Shown: in pieces, positions 6,799 to 15,457 of the stretch
Position numbering within the stretch: the stretch's first letter is position 1
Layout of the letters: each line of letters starts with the position of its first letter
NCBI GenBank assembly: GCA_003152695.1
Contig: PMAT01000028.1
Location: forward strand, 30,660 to 63,495
Direction of reading: 5' to 3'
Origin: Acidobacteriaceae bacterium
Lineage (GTDB): Bacteria; Acidobacteriota; Terriglobia; Terriglobales; Acidobacteriaceae
Length of the DNA stretch: 32,836 nt
Program-made: the position numbers and the translations under genes
Notes under the pieces: model-generated
Seen by the model: only the letters and a program-made list of their open reading frames with translations
Told to the model about the DNA's origin: nothing
The model's database searches: none

Positions 6799-8142
6799 TC
6801 AACGATTCTTGGCGTTTAATCTATGCTCACCGCGATTGTGGAAAGCAATGTTTAGAATGGAGTCGTCGTCTTCCGCATCCGTAGTGCTTGGCTTTTCGAT
6901 GCTTTCGCAATGCGCGGTTTCTGGAGTGTCCTTTGCTTTTACAGTAGCGGTAGCACCGGAAGCGGGGTCTGATGTGTATTGCTGTTCTGGTTTAAACTGC
7001 TTACTGAGAGCCAATCCTTGCTGCTGGTAGGACGAACCTATGGAAACGCCGTAAACCTTCTCGGGAATAGCCGCCATCTTGTAATAGTGCAGCCTGCCCA
7101 CGTATTGATCGTCCTCTAAGACGATGGGCATCTCATGCACGCGGACTTCGAGCACCGCCTTGGTCCCGGGGATTTCCCCGCGCATTCCGTATCCAAAGCC
7201 GGGGTCAAAGAAGCCGGCATAGTGGGCGCGGAAATCTCCAATGGTTGGGTCGTAGGCCACCATTTCAGCCGCATGGTCAGGTCCCACGCGAACTCGTTGC
7301 TTCGATGCCAGGAGATAAAATTCTCCCGGCTCGAGAATGAATTGGCCGTTGCGCGGCCGGTCGATAGGAGTCCAGAACTCGGCCCGGTCGTAGTAGTTGA
7401 CCCGGCTAAGATCTATGGAGGGGGCGTGCTTCTTGGCCTGATAAGCGACAACCTCGGAATGTCCGTTGCCTTGGAGGTCAACGGTCATGTATAGGCCTCG
7501 ATTGATGTCGGCTTGCCCCGAGCCGTTTTCATCGCTCAACACCAAACCATCCCCTTTAGCCAACTCCTTCAGGTCGTCATCCGCAGCAGCGTTGGACTTG
7601 CCGCGCACAAACCGCAATTGATTGAGCCTCATGCCACATTGCACGACGATTGGAAAGGTTCGCGAAACCACCTCTACATACAATCCACCGCAATACCCTT
7701 TTCGGACATGCTCGAACTCGTCACCGGTTTCGGTAATTAGCCGGGTGAAAATATCCAGCCGCCCCGTTGTACTTTTCGAATTGGCGATTCCGTAAACGTC
7801 GGAAGGAAGCGCCAGACTCTCCATCAAGGGGATGATGTACACGACCCCCTTCTCCAGCAGGGTCGGCTCGGTTATGTCGATCTTTTTCTCGAGCAGGCCG
7901 TTAGCGGTGGCCTTATTGAGCAGCGTGGTGGATCTCCCCGGCAGGAATCTGGCGCGGACCCGGTACGCTTCGTGCCACAAGCGCAGGTCGATGCTGGCTG
8001 GCTGGATCTGGGCCTCGGGAATCTCGCGAGTCGAACGGATGATGCCCGTGTCGATAAAGGTGCGAATTTCCTGAGACGGCAGGATGCCTTCGCCGCTCGG
8101 CTGCCGAGCCGTGACTGCGGGAAACAGGGAGTCTGATGCCAA
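6799..8142 (-). CDS. dcd: dCTP deaminase, long-form (2'-deoxycytidine 5'-triphosphate deaminase family)
   Basis: The protein of about 447 residues belongs to the long DCD family, whose usual length is near 370. The dUTPase/Dcd hallmark QPASIDLRLW is near residues 47-56, and ANSKSTTGRLDIFTRLI (about 120-136) occupies the place of the S-S-x-A-R active-site motif. A second Dcd-like half follows with LEPGEFYLLASKQRV and PGTKAVLEVRVHEMPIVLEDDQ. The enzyme makes dUTP from dCTP for thymidylate synthesis. A TTG start at 8142 is preferred because GGAGG lies five bases upstream; a GTG at 8154 would add four residues but has no ribosome binding site. The last 75 or so residues are Thr/Ala/Asp/Glu-rich and look like an unstructured extension. 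Confidence 0.85.
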   Translation of the reverse strand: MASDSLFPAVTARQPSGEGILPSQEIRTFIDTGIIRSTREIPEAQIQPASIDLRLWHEAYRVRARFLPGRSTTLLNKATANGLLEKKIDITEPTLLEKGVVYIIPLMESLALPSDVYGIANSKSTTGRLDIFTRLITETGDEFEHVRKGYCGGLYVEVVSRTFPIVVQCGMRLNQLRFVRGKSNAAADDDLKELAKGDGLVLSDENGSGQADINRGLYMTVDLQGNGHSEVVAYQAKKHAPSIDLSRVNYYDRAEFWTPIDRPRNGQFILEPGEFYLLASKQRVRVGPDHAAEMVAYDPTIGDFRAHYAGFFDPGFGYGMRGEIPGTKAVLEVRVHEMPIVLEDDQYVGRLHYYKMAAIPEKVYGVSIGSSYQQQGLALSKQFKPEQQYTSDPASGATATVKAKDTPETAHCESIEKPSTTDAEDDDSILNIAFHNRGEHRLNAKNR

Positions 8143-8417
8143 GATTTCCTCCACCTTATCCGTTAGTAATGTCGCGCCGCGCTGTCCCGCGTTTGTCGAG
8201 ACTCCAAAGGGTAGCAGGTGATTCCCCCTGTGGATTTCTTGGGAATCTCACTCTTATTGTGAATTTCCCACAAGAGCATTTGCAATCAATGACTTGGTCG
8301 ATCCAAACACTGCGCGCGAAGCCATTGTCTGTGCAAAACTATTTTTTGCGATCCCTTGCAACTGCTGCAAGATGGTGCAGGAAGCAAGAACGACGTGGTG
8401 CGAGTGCCGACTCAATA

Positions 8418-10574
8418 TTACGGCGTCATGCCCAACTGCCAGAACAAAAACGAGTAGATGTCGGTCCACTCTTCCACCTGCTTCGAGATGGGCTTGCCCG
8501 CGCCGTGTCCGGCCTTCGGCTCGATGCGCAGCAGAATCGGATTCGGCCCGCTGTTGTCCGCCTGAAGCAGCGCGGTCATCTTTTTGGCGTGCATGGGATC
8601 GACGCGCGTGTCGGTGTCGGCAGTCATGAAGAGCACCGCCGGATACGCAGTGCCCTCCTTGACGCGGTGATACGGCGAGTAGGCGTACAGCCATTCGAAC
8701 TGCTTCGCGTCCAGCGACGAACCGTACTCCGGTACCCACAGCTTGGCAATCTGGAAATTCTGGTAGCGCAGCATGTCGAGCAGCGGCACCTGGCAGATGA
8801 CGGCGCGAAACAGATCAGGCCGTTGCGTGAGTGCAGCGCCCATCAGCAGGCCACCATTGCTGCCGCCACGAATTGCCAGGTGTTCTTTGTCGGTGTAGCC
8901 TTCCTTCTCCAGATACTCCGCCGCGGCGATGAAATCGTCGAAGACGTTCTGCTTTTTGTCGAGCATGCCGGCGCGATGCCAATCTTCACCGAATTCGGAG
9001 CCGCCGCGCAGGTTGGCCATGGCGTACACGCCGTCGTGATCCAGCCACGGAAACAGCACCTTGCTGAATTCCGGCGTCAGGCTGACGTTGAAGCCGCCAT
9101 AGGCGGTCAGCATGGCCGGGTTGTGGCCGGTGAGCTTCAGTCCCTTGCGCAGGACAAGGAACATCGGCACCCGAGTGCCGTCCTTCGAGGTGTACCACAC
9201 CTGCCGGGTCTCGTACTTGTTGGTGTCGATGCCGGTTGGGACTGAATCCCACAGTGTGCTCTTCGCCGTCTGAATGTCGAAGCGGTAGATCGTAGCGGGT
9301 ACGGTGAATGAAGTGAAGACATAGAACGCGCTGGTGCTGTCGTACTCGCCGCCGATATTGACGATCGTGCCGAGGGTCGGGAGTTCCACTTCACCGAGTG
9401 GCTTGCCGTCGGTGGTGAAGCGCTTGAGCAGCGAGTGCGCGTTCAACTCGTAGCGGGCGAAAAGTTGTCCGCCGATGATGTGGAGCGACGAGAGCACGGC
9501 ATCGGATTGCGGAATGATCTCGCGCCAGTGTTCGCGTGCCGGCGCCGTTACCGGAGTCTTGAAGACGCGGAAGTGCGGGCCATCTTCGTTGGTCAGGATG
9601 TAGAGATCGCCGTCGTACGGCTCCGCAAAGTAGAGAAAGTCCTTGCCGGTGCTGATGCGAATCGCTGGGGCGCCGGTTTGCACGTCCTGGAGAAAGAGTT
9701 CGGTCTTGGTCCAACCCTGCGCCACTATGATGCTGAGCCAGCGGGCGTCGTTCGATAAGGTTACGTTCGGCCAATCCTGCGGGTCGCGGCCTTCACCGAA
9801 AATGAGCGGGTCCTTTGCGGTATCTCCGCCCAGCGGGTGATAGAAGACGTGCCGGTTGTACATCTCCTGGCCTTCCGCAACATCACCCTTCTTGGGATAA
9901 CGCGTGTAATAAAAACCGCTGTCGTCGGGCTTCCACGCTATGCTGGCGGCGCGGGTGCGTTCGATGGTATCGGGCAGCAGCTTGTGGGTGGCGGTTTCGA
10001 TGACGTGCAGCGTGCTCATCTCGGAGCCACTTTCGGACGTGCCGTAAGCGACAAACTTTCCGTCGTGCGATGGCCGCCACCAGTCGAGCGCCACCGTCCC
10101 GCCCTTGGAGAGCGGGTTGACATCCACCAGCACTTCGTCCTTGCCGTCCACGTGTTTGCGGACGTAAAGCACCGGCTGGTTCTGTTTGCCTTCACGGCGA
10201 GTGTGGAAATAATACTCGCCACCCACCTCCGTCTCGCCCAGATTGCCGATTTCGATCAACTGCTCGATGCGGTCGTGCAGTTTATCCCGGCCCGGCAGTT
10301 TGTCGAGGATGCTGCGCGTATAGGCCAGTTGCGCCGCCACCCATTGCTGCGTTTCGGCACTGCTACCATCCTCCAGCCAGCGGTATGGGTCAACAATCTT
10401 GTGGCCGAAGTAGTCGTCGGTAACGGGCTGCTGCTTGGTAGCGGGAGGCTTGGGAATGTTCATCGTAGATGAGGTGCTGCTGTTGTTGTGGTTCTGTGCC
10501 GGTGCGGTTGCCAGCAGCAGGAGTGAGGCGCTGAGCGAGAATAGCGAATAACGGATGACGTCATAAGAATTCAT
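8418..10574 (-). CDS. prolyl oligopeptidase family serine peptidase (S9A), secreted
   Basis: The 718-residue protein starts at the ATG at 10574, giving a signal peptide YSLFSLSASLLLLATAPAQ; the frame is open further upstream but without homology. The N-terminal S9 segment (DYFGHKIVDPYRWLEDGSSA) is followed by a seven-bladed propeller region. A C-terminal alpha/beta hydrolase domain follows, with the catalytic triad visible as GGSNGG (S572), ADTDTRVDP (D655) and AGHGAGKP (H690). Also typical are YGGFNVSLTPEFS and YAMANLRGGSEFGEDWHRAG. Such enzymes cleave short peptides after proline; the signal peptide points to the periplasm or outside. It is a single-gene unit. Confidence 0.95.
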   Translation of the reverse strand: MNSYDVIRYSLFSLSASLLLLATAPAQNHNNSSTSSTMNIPKPPATKQQPVTDDYFGHKIVDPYRWLEDGSSAETQQWVAAQLAYTRSILDKLPGRDKLHDRIEQLIEIGNLGETEVGGEYYFHTRREGKQNQPVLYVRKHVDGKDEVLVDVNPLSKGGTVALDWWRPSHDGKFVAYGTSESGSEMSTLHVIETATHKLLPDTIERTRAASIAWKPDDSGFYYTRYPKKGDVAEGQEMYNRHVFYHPLGGDTAKDPLIFGEGRDPQDWPNVTLSNDARWLSIIVAQGWTKTELFLQDVQTGAPAIRISTGKDFLYFAEPYDGDLYILTNEDGPHFRVFKTPVTAPAREHWREIIPQSDAVLSSLHIIGGQLFARYELNAHSLLKRFTTDGKPLGEVELPTLGTIVNIGGEYDSTSAFYVFTSFTVPATIYRFDIQTAKSTLWDSVPTGIDTNKYETRQVWYTSKDGTRVPMFLVLRKGLKLTGHNPAMLTAYGGFNVSLTPEFSKVLFPWLDHDGVYAMANLRGGSEFGEDWHRAGMLDKKQNVFDDFIAAAEYLEKEGYTDKEHLAIRGGSNGGLLMGAALTQRPDLFRAVICQVPLLDMLRYQNFQIAKLWVPEYGSSLDAKQFEWLYAYSPYHRVKEGTAYPAVLFMTADTDTRVDPMHAKKMTALLQADNSGPNPILLRIEPKAGHGAGKPISKQVEEWTDIYSFLFWQLGMTP

Positions 10575-10721
10575 TGCATCGAGTTTACCAGTGCAGAGGG
10601 TAGGCAGTCCGCGATTATGGCGTCGAGAGCGGCGCCATGGCGCTACAAGGCCATCGGCAATCGGCGGCACTTCCTTTGCGCCAAAACGGAACGTCACGAT
10701 CGCGTCAAGTGTCGCAAATCT

Positions 10722-10750
10722 TTGACGACGCGCGTCGCTGCCGCTACAAT
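10722..10750 (+). promoter_or_regulatory. sigma-70-like promoter of the tRNA-Asn gene
   Basis: TTGACG (10722-10727), a 17-base spacer and TACAAT (10745-10750) fit the housekeeping consensus. The predicted start lies about 34 bases before the tRNA. This is the best promoter match in the window after higBA. Confidence 0.7.
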
Positions 10751-10790
10751 ACAGCTACAACTTGACGCGCTGCTGACAGCGCACAGACAC

Positions 10791-10865
<75 letters not shown>

Positions 10866-10901
10866 CTCTTGCAACAACTTATAAATCCCCAAAACAAAGC
10901 T

Positions 10902-11490
10902 TCACGGTTCAAGAGTAAAGATCCCCTTCTGCATGTCGGCAGCGACATAGGGATCATAGATGTCCATGCTGCGAATAATGGTGTCGTTAGTGCCGCGCAG
11001 GGTCAGTAACTCGGTGATGATGGCGCTCCAGTTCTGCTCAAAAGAAATCACCGCAGTGCGGACGCAGTCCAGATTATCGGCGCCGCCACAGGTGCCCTGC
11101 GTGTAATGGTCATGCGGCGTTGGCCACATCGTCTCCACCGATGTCCCAAGCCACCACTTGCGAATTGGCGATGTGGTTACGCACAACCGGATCGGTTTGA
11201 ATCGCGTTCAGCAGATCGCCGCTGTGCCAACCGGGCACGCCCAGGTTGATGGTATTGATATTGGAGCCGGTATCCTGGTTCGCGTAGCTGGCATAACGGG
11301 CCACGTAGCCTTCCTGGGCTAGCACACCGGAAGCCAGCGAGTCGCCCAGCGCCGAATAGTCCCAGGTTGCGACGCCGGGGTTGTCACCCGTGGTGCCACT
11401 CCCGCAACTGGCCACGCAGAACAACAGCCAGCGGGACAGGAATACGAGGAATAACTTTTTGCCGCAAAAAACGGGCTGCTTCTCTTTCAT
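10902..11490 (-). pseudogene. SGNH/GDSL-hydrolase lipoprotein gene, frameshifted and C-terminally truncated
   Basis: The first part (from the ATG at 11490) has a lipoprotein signal ending in VASC. It then shows the block I motif SALGDSLASGV (catalytic Ser), NLGVPGWHSGDLLNAI, and the block III-like VAWDIGGDD. The frame then hits a stop at 11110. The natural continuation, HYTQGTCGGADNLDCVRTAV then SFEQNWSAIITELL and DIYDPYVAAD, is in another frame on the same strand and ends at 10902. A single-base lesion near 11113-11125 explains this. Even joined, only about 195 residues remain, and the C-terminal D-x-x-H block of active SGNH hydrolases is missing. The truncated end lies 37 bases from tRNA-Asn. 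Confidence 0.8.
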
Positions 11491-11616
11491 TATTCAGTTT
11501 GATGCAATTTGACAGCTTTGCGCCTCGGATCCAGAGCTGCTCCGCGCGATACTCTTGTGTTCCGTGCAGCCTGCCGTATCCGGGAATGGGTGGCCGTCCT
11601 GCGCCTAGGCAGAGAC

Positions 11617-11642
11617 AAAAAAGGGGAGCCCGAAGGCTCCCC
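11617..11642 (-). terminator. rho-independent terminator of the TonB-dependent receptor gene
   Basis: Read on the minus strand, GGGGAGCC-TTCG-GGCTCCCC (11642-11623) forms an 8-bp GC-rich stem capped by a stable UUCG tetraloop and is followed directly by TTTTTT (11622-11617). It starts 27 bases after the receptor stop codon. Confidence 0.92.
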
Positions 11643-11668
11643 GAGTACTACAAGCTCAACAACCGCAA

Positions 11669-14600
11669 CTAGAAGATGTACTTCAATACCAGCGTCATAG
11701 TGCGGGGGTTGGAAGAGAACACCAAGTTCGGTTGATTGAAGTTTGCATTGTCAGGCAACAATATGGTGCGGATGAGCGATCCTGACTGCCCAAGCGACGC
11801 GATATCGTTGATATACCCAGGAGTGAACTGCGGGTGATTGAATATGTTCAGGGCCTGCGCCTGGAACTCCACCGATTGCCGCTCGGTGATGTTGAAGCGC
11901 TTCACTACTGACATGTCCCAGTTGTTGATGTGCGGCATGGCCAGCGTATTGCGTGGGGCGTTGGCCAGGGCGCCGTACGACGCCGTGATGTACTGGGCAT
12001 TCGGATTGTTCGCCAGATAGGCGACCGTGTAGCCCGACGAGTTGAGCAGCGGCGTCACACCGGATCCGGTGTTGGGTATGCCCGCGGGATTGTAGATGGT
12101 ACGATCGCCTGCCGAGTCTCCGTTCAGGTTGGCATCGACGCCGCTCTGCACGGTGGCCATTTCCGGCGATTCGAAGGTGTACACCGGGACGAATTCCCAG
12201 TTGCCGACCACGTTCTTCATGAACCAGTTAGCGTTCTTGAGGAAGGGTAGGTCGTAGATGGCTTCCAACGTCACGCGATGACGACGGTCCAGCGCAGAGG
12301 TGCTCCACTCGCAAGAGTAGCACTGGAAGTCCTGTGACCGGCGCGGCGTCAGGTAGGTGGAGAATACATCAGCCGTGGAGTTGTCGAAGTTATGGCTCCA
12401 AGTCCAAGCCGCCTGGAACTGGAGGCCATTGGTGAAGCTGCGGCTTAGCTGGGTTTGCAGGCCGTTGTACCTCGAAGCTCCCCAAGGCTGAAACGATACG
12501 ATGTCGCTGTAGAAGCCATTGTTAAAGTACGCGGGCACGAAGCCTCCAGTGCCGCTACCATAAAAGGCCGACTGATCAAGCAAGCCGCCCGGGCCGTCCA
12601 GAGTGTTCGGCAACGCATCGAGCTGGGCCTGTGTGGGGGCGTTTAAATAGGTCGGCAGGGCGTTCGAGGGGGTGACCCCGTTTTGAATGTTCATGCGTTG
12701 CTGCACTGGCAAGTGGATGCCCCTGGTTCCTACGTAACGCACCTCGGCCACGTACTTCTTGGCAAAGGTGTGCTGTATCCCAAGGGTCCAGGTTTCGCTG
12801 TAAGGCAGCTTCTGGTTGGGATCGAACGCAGCGGTTAACCCGCGTGCCGTTGCTGGGTCGGTAATGGGGAGCAGAATCGCCGGCATGCCGCCATTGGCCA
12901 GAAATGCATTCTGGCTATAATTGCACGCGGGGTTGCCGATGTCGCAAGTCTGCGACAACTGCGGTGGCAGCGAGAGGATGCCCAGGTTGTCGTAAAGCAC
13001 ATCGTAGGCCATCGAGAAGCCGCCGCGGATGGACGTATCACCCGAGCTGCCCGGCGAATAAGCAAAGCCTACGCGCGGAGCGAAGTTCTTGGTTTGCTTC
13101 TGCGGAGCGCCGAAGGTGATCAACCCCGGCACGTTGGAAATTGCGTTGAGGGGCTGGAATTCACTCTGCGCCAGGGGCACAGTCGTCAACTCATAACGCA
13201 ACCCCAGGTTTAACGACAAGTTCGGCGTGATGCGCCACTCGTCGTTGCCGTAGAGGTAAACCGCCTGCTGGTTACCGTGGTAAATAATGTTGCCCGCGGA
13301 CCGCTCACCGAATACATCCGGCGCCTGGTCCTCGGCGAACAGCGCCGTGGACGAATATTGGTAGTCGCCGCGAACCCGTTGCGTGAACGACTGCGGAGTG
13401 ATGTACTCACGATACTCGGCGCCGAACTTGAAGTTGTGCTTGCCCTTCACCCAGCTTACGTTGTCAACGCCCTGATAGGTATTCTGAATTGTCTCTTGCG
13501 GAGCGTTGGAGTCCGGTCCGATATTGAGGCCGCTGAGATCATTCAACGTGATGTTGGGGAAGTCGAAACTGCCGAACGTAAAAGGTCCCGACGGCGTTGT
13601 GTTGAAAAACCGGTTGAAGCCGAAACGGAACTCGTTGGTCAACGAGGGAGTGAAGGTATGGTACTCACTCAGTGCTACGGTGTGATACCGGTAGGGAATC
13701 GTTTGCCAGAATGCCGGGATCTGGGCCGCGGTGTCGATTCCATTCTGCTTCTCATACACGTAGCGGAAGCGCAGTTGGTCCGCCGAGGAAATATTGAAGT
13801 CAATCGATGCGGTGTTGGTAAAGGTGTTGAAATACGATGGACCCGAGAACGAGAGATTGCCAGCGGGAACCGTGAGCTGGCCCGCCGGGCAGTTGACGCC
13901 ATCAGGGAGCGGTACTGCGCAGATGAAACCCGACTGGCTGGATGCCGCCGGCACATACTTTTGCATCACCGCAAGATTGTTGGATCCGGGATACAGGCTG
14001 CTCAGCATCGCGTAGCCTGCCGCGGTCGGCGAGATCGCCGTGCCTGTGGTACCAGCTTCGCCGAGCGAGTTGTACTGGGCGTTGTCGAAGAAGAAAAGCC
14101 GGTTCTTAATGATCGGCCCGCCGACTTGTCCGCCCCAGCGGTTATTGTCGTAACGGGGGTTGAACGGCGTCAGGTCATTGGCCCTTTGTGCGATTGCATT
14201 TCTGGTGTCGATCGCGTTCAGGTCCTTGTTCTCGAAGTACTCATAAAGGCGGCCGTGGAATTGGTTGCTGCCGCTCTTGATCGTCTGGTTGAACTGTCCG
14301 CCGGAAGAGTGACCAAACTCGGGCGCGAACTGGTTCTGGAGGACGGTGAATTGGTCAACCGCGTCGTTGGGCACTTGCACCAGAGGACCGGTCGTCGACT
14401 TGTCGTTGTTATCGACGCCTTCAATCGTAAAGTTGTTGTTGCGCGGCCGCTGACCCGAAACGGACGGGCCGGTGCCAGCGCCGATGCCGCCGCCTGACGC
14501 CACTCCAGCGTCCAACAGCGAGAGGTTCAGCACCCCAGAACCACTATTATTCGAGGCCCAAGGGATATCCTGCGCCTGCTTGGACTCGAACGTGCTCTGG

Positions 14601-14995
14601 ATCTGAGGGGTCGTGGTGTCGATGGTGGCCACTGCGCCGCTCACCTCGACCGTGGTGGCGGAACCGGCAACACTCGCCGTAATGTTGGCGGTTGCCGTCT
14701 GGTTCAACTTTACCTCGACTTCAGAGCCGCCCTTGAGACCGGCGGTTGTTACTAATATCGTGTAGCGGCCAGCCGGCAAGTTGACGAAGTGGAATTCGCC
14801 GGTGGAGTTGGTCTTGGTGGTGGACTTTAGGTTGGTTGAGATCTGCGTCGCGTCAACTGTTGCGTCGGCAACAACCGCGCCGCTCGAATCCCTCACTGTC
14901 CCGACGATATCGCCGCTGATTGCCTGCCCCCATACTGCGACTGGCAACAGCGATATCAATCCGAGTATCAGAAGGTTCTTTAGTAGGTTTCGCAT
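11669..14995 (-). CDS. TonB-dependent receptor with carboxypeptidase-regulatory-like domain (Oar type)
   Basis: This 1108-residue outer-membrane protein has a signal peptide (KNLLILGLISLLPVAVWGQ). A carboxypeptidase-regulatory-like domain follows (GDIVGTVRDSSGAVVADATV to about residue 110), then a plug domain (SVSGQRPRNNNFTIEGVDNN, then AVDQFTVLQNQFAPEFGHSS). A long beta-barrel ends in the aromatic signature LVLKYIF with terminal Phe, as required for BAM insertion. Such large receptors are abundant in Acidobacteriota and are thought to take up glycans, peptides or siderophores. No TonB box, SusD partner or hydrolase gene is next to it, so the ligand is unknown. The start has a strong AGGAGGGGAG ribosome binding site, and a terminator closes the unit. 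Confidence 0.95.
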   Translation of the reverse strand: MRNLLKNLLILGLISLLPVAVWGQAISGDIVGTVRDSSGAVVADATVDATQISTNLKSTTKTNSTGEFHFVNLPAGRYTILVTTAGLKGGSEVEVKLNQTATANITASVAGSATTVEVSGAVATIDTTTPQIQSTFESKQAQDIPWASNNSGSGVLNLSLLDAGVASGGGIGAGTGPSVSGQRPRNNNFTIEGVDNNDKSTTGPLVQVPNDAVDQFTVLQNQFAPEFGHSSGGQFNQTIKSGSNQFHGRLYEYFENKDLNAIDTRNAIAQRANDLTPFNPRYDNNRWGGQVGGPIIKNRLFFFDNAQYNSLGEAGTTGTAISPTAAGYAMLSSLYPGSNNLAVMQKYVPAASSQSGFICAVPLPDGVNCPAGQLTVPAGNLSFSGPSYFNTFTNTASIDFNISSADQLRFRYVYEKQNGIDTAAQIPAFWQTIPYRYHTVALSEYHTFTPSLTNEFRFGFNRFFNTTPSGPFTFGSFDFPNITLNDLSGLNIGPDSNAPQETIQNTYQGVDNVSWVKGKHNFKFGAEYREYITPQSFTQRVRGDYQYSSTALFAEDQAPDVFGERSAGNIIYHGNQQAVYLYGNDEWRITPNLSLNLGLRYELTTVPLAQSEFQPLNAISNVPGLITFGAPQKQTKNFAPRVGFAYSPGSSGDTSIRGGFSMAYDVLYDNLGILSLPPQLSQTCDIGNPACNYSQNAFLANGGMPAILLPITDPATARGLTAAFDPNQKLPYSETWTLGIQHTFAKKYVAEVRYVGTRGIHLPVQQRMNIQNGVTPSNALPTYLNAPTQAQLDALPNTLDGPGGLLDQSAFYGSGTGGFVPAYFNNGFYSDIVSFQPWGASRYNGLQTQLSRSFTNGLQFQAAWTWSHNFDNSTADVFSTYLTPRRSQDFQCYSCEWSTSALDRRHRVTLEAIYDLPFLKNANWFMKNVVGNWEFVPVYTFESPEMATVQSGVDANLNGDSAGDRTIYNPAGIPNTGSGVTPLLNSSGYTVAYLANNPNAQYITASYGALANAPRNTLAMPHINNWDMSVVKRFNITERQSVEFQAQALNIFNHPQFTPGYINDIASLGQSGSLIRTILLPDNANFNQPNLVFSSNPRTMTLVLKYIF

Positions 14996-15457
14996 TCCGC
15001 TCCCCTCCTTAGGTGGTTATGCACAATATCGATACAGTATTTGCATCTACGCTTACTTCCTAACAAGCTGTCCTGACAGTCGTTCAATCCTTCTCCGAAC
15101 TCTCTCCGCAACAAATTGTCTGGAAAGGGGAATTTAGGAATTCGCCCTACCATCCTTTATGCACGAGAATAGCCACTACATACACGTTCATTACAAACAA
15201 GTTACGTCTATCCAACCCTTGCGTCTATTCTATTTTGTAGAAACCCCAGCCCCGGTATTCCGGATTCCGTAGAATTGGCCGGGGATGGGATCGCACTCTC
15301 GTACAACTAAGGTTGTAGAAGGGACTGGCTTGGCCACTCGTTTCCTGTATTTATATATGAGTTATTTTACAATTAGAGATATAACTGAGTAGTAAATACA
15401 GAATGCCCCGTCGCAGACATCTTCGCGGAAGTCGGGGTCGAATCGGCAGGTGTGAGC
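14996..15457. other. 462-base gene-free region upstream of the receptor gene
   Basis: No coding frame with recognisable homology is seen on either strand. The region lies between the sucA stop and the receptor start (both minus strand) and is clearly richer in A+T than its surroundings, especially 15150-15400. It contains the receptor ribosome binding site (15000-15010) and the nested dyad at 15345-15401. I see no tRNA, known riboswitch or insertion-sequence end. Confidence 0.6.
15345..15401. repeat. nested inverted repeat (possible regulatory RNA hairpin or operator)
   Basis: CTGTATTTA (15345-15353) is exactly complementary to TAAATACAG (15393-15401). Inside it, AGTTAT (15360-15365) is complementary to ATAACT (15381-15386). 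The two 6-base internal segments are of equal length on each side and the loop is 15 bases, so the whole 57-base element is symmetric. It lies 56 bases downstream of the sucA stop on the minus strand, and about 350 bases upstream of the receptor gene. Confidence 0.6.

Noticed and set aside
8418-10697. Longer prolyl oligopeptidase starting at 10697
   Set aside because: The extra 41 residues have no homology and would bury the signal peptide, which begins at the ATG at 10574.
13277-14497. A 406-codon open frame on the plus strand opposite the TonB-dependent receptor
   Set aside because: It lies entirely within the receptor gene, is Arg/Val-rich, and has no motif or ribosome binding site.
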